A stretch of DNA of 64,000 nt from Flavobacterium undicola (GTDB lineage: Bacteria > Bacteroidota > Bacteroidia > Flavobacteriales > Flavobacteriaceae), in NCBI RefSeq assembly GCF_009909155.2, contig NZ_JAAAPM020000008.1, forward strand, positions 62,001-126,000, given 5' to 3'. The notes beneath the pieces were generated by a model. The model was not told the DNA's origin and ran no database searches. It worked only from the letters and a program-made list of their open reading frames with translations. Positions 62,975 to 64,000 of this stretch are shown here, in pieces (within the stretch, counting starts at the first letter, position 1; each line of letters starts with the position of its first letter). The position numbers were made by a program, and so were the translations under genes.

Positions 62975-64000
62975 ATGAAAAACAAGTCTTTAATTTTAGT
63001 TTTTATCATCGTCTTTTTTGTGTCTTCATTCACAAAATCTGGAGAGCTTTTGGCGCACATTGACAAGATACTTTACCTGCAAAGTAAAATTGGAGAAAGA
63101 ACATTAGTATTAAAAATCAAATGTTACGATGAGTCTACTGTTCGTTATATGAACTATTATTTTGAGGACGATAAAATGGACCATTATCTGGAAGGGAATC
63201 TTATTGGAAATGTCTGGCAATTCAATCCAATTGACAATCAAAATGGGGCAAGAAATTTAGTTATAAAGGAAGATAAAAATGGGAGTTGGAAAGGATTTTG
63301 GCGTGAAGGTTCCAATAAAAAAATAGATCTTATTCTCAATCCTATCTTTATTAATCCAGATTCAAAATATAATTCTTATTCCAAAAACAGAGAATTAGAT
63401 CCTTACGATGCTTATAAAATTTCAATACTAAATTTAGAAAAAATAAAAACCGAAAAAGTTTCTAAAAATTTCAACCTGGACTGGTATTTAGAAAAAGAAT
63501 CCGGAATTACTTTTTTTAGATTACACAATGAAAACAAAAAAACAAGCTGTGACAGTATCAACAATGTTTTGGAATCCTTGCAACTATCAATCATTCATGA
63601 CTACTATCGTTTTAACCCAAACAGAAACAGCCTAAACATTCAATCGGAAATTTTATATTTAAACGAAGCTTTAATCAGTTTTAAAATTATTTCAAATAGT
63701 ACTTTTAAAACTCAAACCCCAGTAAAAACACAGCAATTACTTTGCTTAAACCTTCAGAATGGGCAACAAATTGATTTGGAAAGCTTAGTTTGGTTTGACG
63801 AAAAAAATCCCAAACCAGATACAAACGATGTTGCGCAAACTTATGAATATCGAAAAAAAGTTTTTGCTCCTAAAGTCTTTTCGATATTAAACGAATTGTA
63901 TCTGCAACAAATGCAAACCAGTGATTGTAATATAAATAAGGAAGCCACATGGGCTTTGCCTAATTTTGCACTAACAAAACAAGGCATATTATTCTGTTTT
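62975..64000 (+). CDS. Secreted protein of unknown function (partial, DUF3298/RsiV-like end)
   Basis: An open frame runs from the ATG at 62975 to the window edge without a stop, 342 codons so far. It starts with a signal peptide (about residues 1-21, hydrophobic LILVFIIVFFVSSF). The middle has no motif I recognise. The last visible residues, with a Leu-rich NLQNGQQIDLESL segment and then WALPNFALTKQGILF, look like a DUF3298/RsiV-like domain, which usually ends in a further beta-rich segment now outside the window. The gene follows the PL11 terminator closely (17 bases) and needs its own promoter, which I could not identify. Confidence 0.7.
   Translation, partial: MKNKSLILVFIIVFFVSSFTKSGELLAHIDKILYLQSKIGERTLVLKIKCYDESTVRYMNYYFEDDKMDHYLEGNLIGNVWQFNPIDNQNGARNLVIKEDKNGSWKGFWREGSNKKIDLILNPIFINPDSKYNSYSKNRELDPYDAYKISILNLEKIKTEKVSKNFNLDWYLEKESGITFFRLHNENKKTSCDSINNVLESLQLSIIHDYYRFNPNRNSLNIQSEILYLNEALISFKIISNSTFKTQTPVKTQQLLCLNLQNGQQIDLESLVWFDEKNPKPDTNDVAQTYEYRKKVFAPKVFSILNELYLQQMQTSDCNINKEATWALPNFALTKQGILFCF

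Overview
The window is typical of Bacteroidota, most likely a Flavobacterium. It is AT-rich, its promoters follow the Bacteroidetes TAnnTTTG (-7) pattern, and it carries SusC/SusD pairs, type IX secretion (T9SS) C-terminal domains, DUF2480, DUF3078 and DUF6377 proteins and a Bat operon. I see no rRNA, tRNA, CRISPR array, phage or intact insertion sequence. Most of it is chromosomal housekeeping content with some accessory material.

Bases 1-4700 (minus strand) hold moxR, a DUF58 gene, a small four-helix-bundle gene, a BatD-like gene and batA (cut by the window edge). The four-helix-bundle gene sits between perfect 30-bp inverted repeats and looks like a foreign cassette, built like the intervening sequences of bacterial 23S rRNA. 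Bases 5000-16800 carry an SDR oxidoreductase, a DUF4382 lipoprotein, an AlbA_2 ATP-binding protein, a phosphoesterase, an antiquitin-like aldehyde dehydrogenase next to 3-hydroxyanthranilate dioxygenase, an EEP nuclease/phosphatase, an LD-carboxypeptidase, YraN, an ACT-domain protein and a porin. Bases 16800-28500 hold a CHASE4-type hybrid histidine kinase, mfd with an overlapping lipoprotein gene, an M1 peptidase and an S8 peptidase.

Bases 28700-34200 encode a very large secreted repeat protein (delta-60 repeats, HYR, PKD, T9SS domain) and a small lipoprotein. Bases 35300-43250 are the SUF iron-sulfur assembly region: sufA, sufB, a YoeB-type toxin-antitoxin pair, sufC, sufD, a terminator, then sufS, a lipoprotein, sufE, a sufT-like gene and DUF2480. 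The pair lies inside the operon between sufB and sufC.

Bases 46500-56600 form an alpha-glucan utilisation locus: a SusR-like DUF6377 membrane regulator, a GH13 alpha-glucosidase, SusC, SusD and a SusE/F-like starch binder. It ends with a second, truncated copy of the GH13 3' end. Bases 57400-62900 encode a T9SS-exported rhamnogalacturonan lyase (PL11) with a large N-terminal extension. The last gene runs off the right edge.

The intergenic spacers are rich in dispersed hairpin repeats of several families. All family assignments come from reading the sequence and from recall of the families; no database search was run. Repeat identities were counted by eye.
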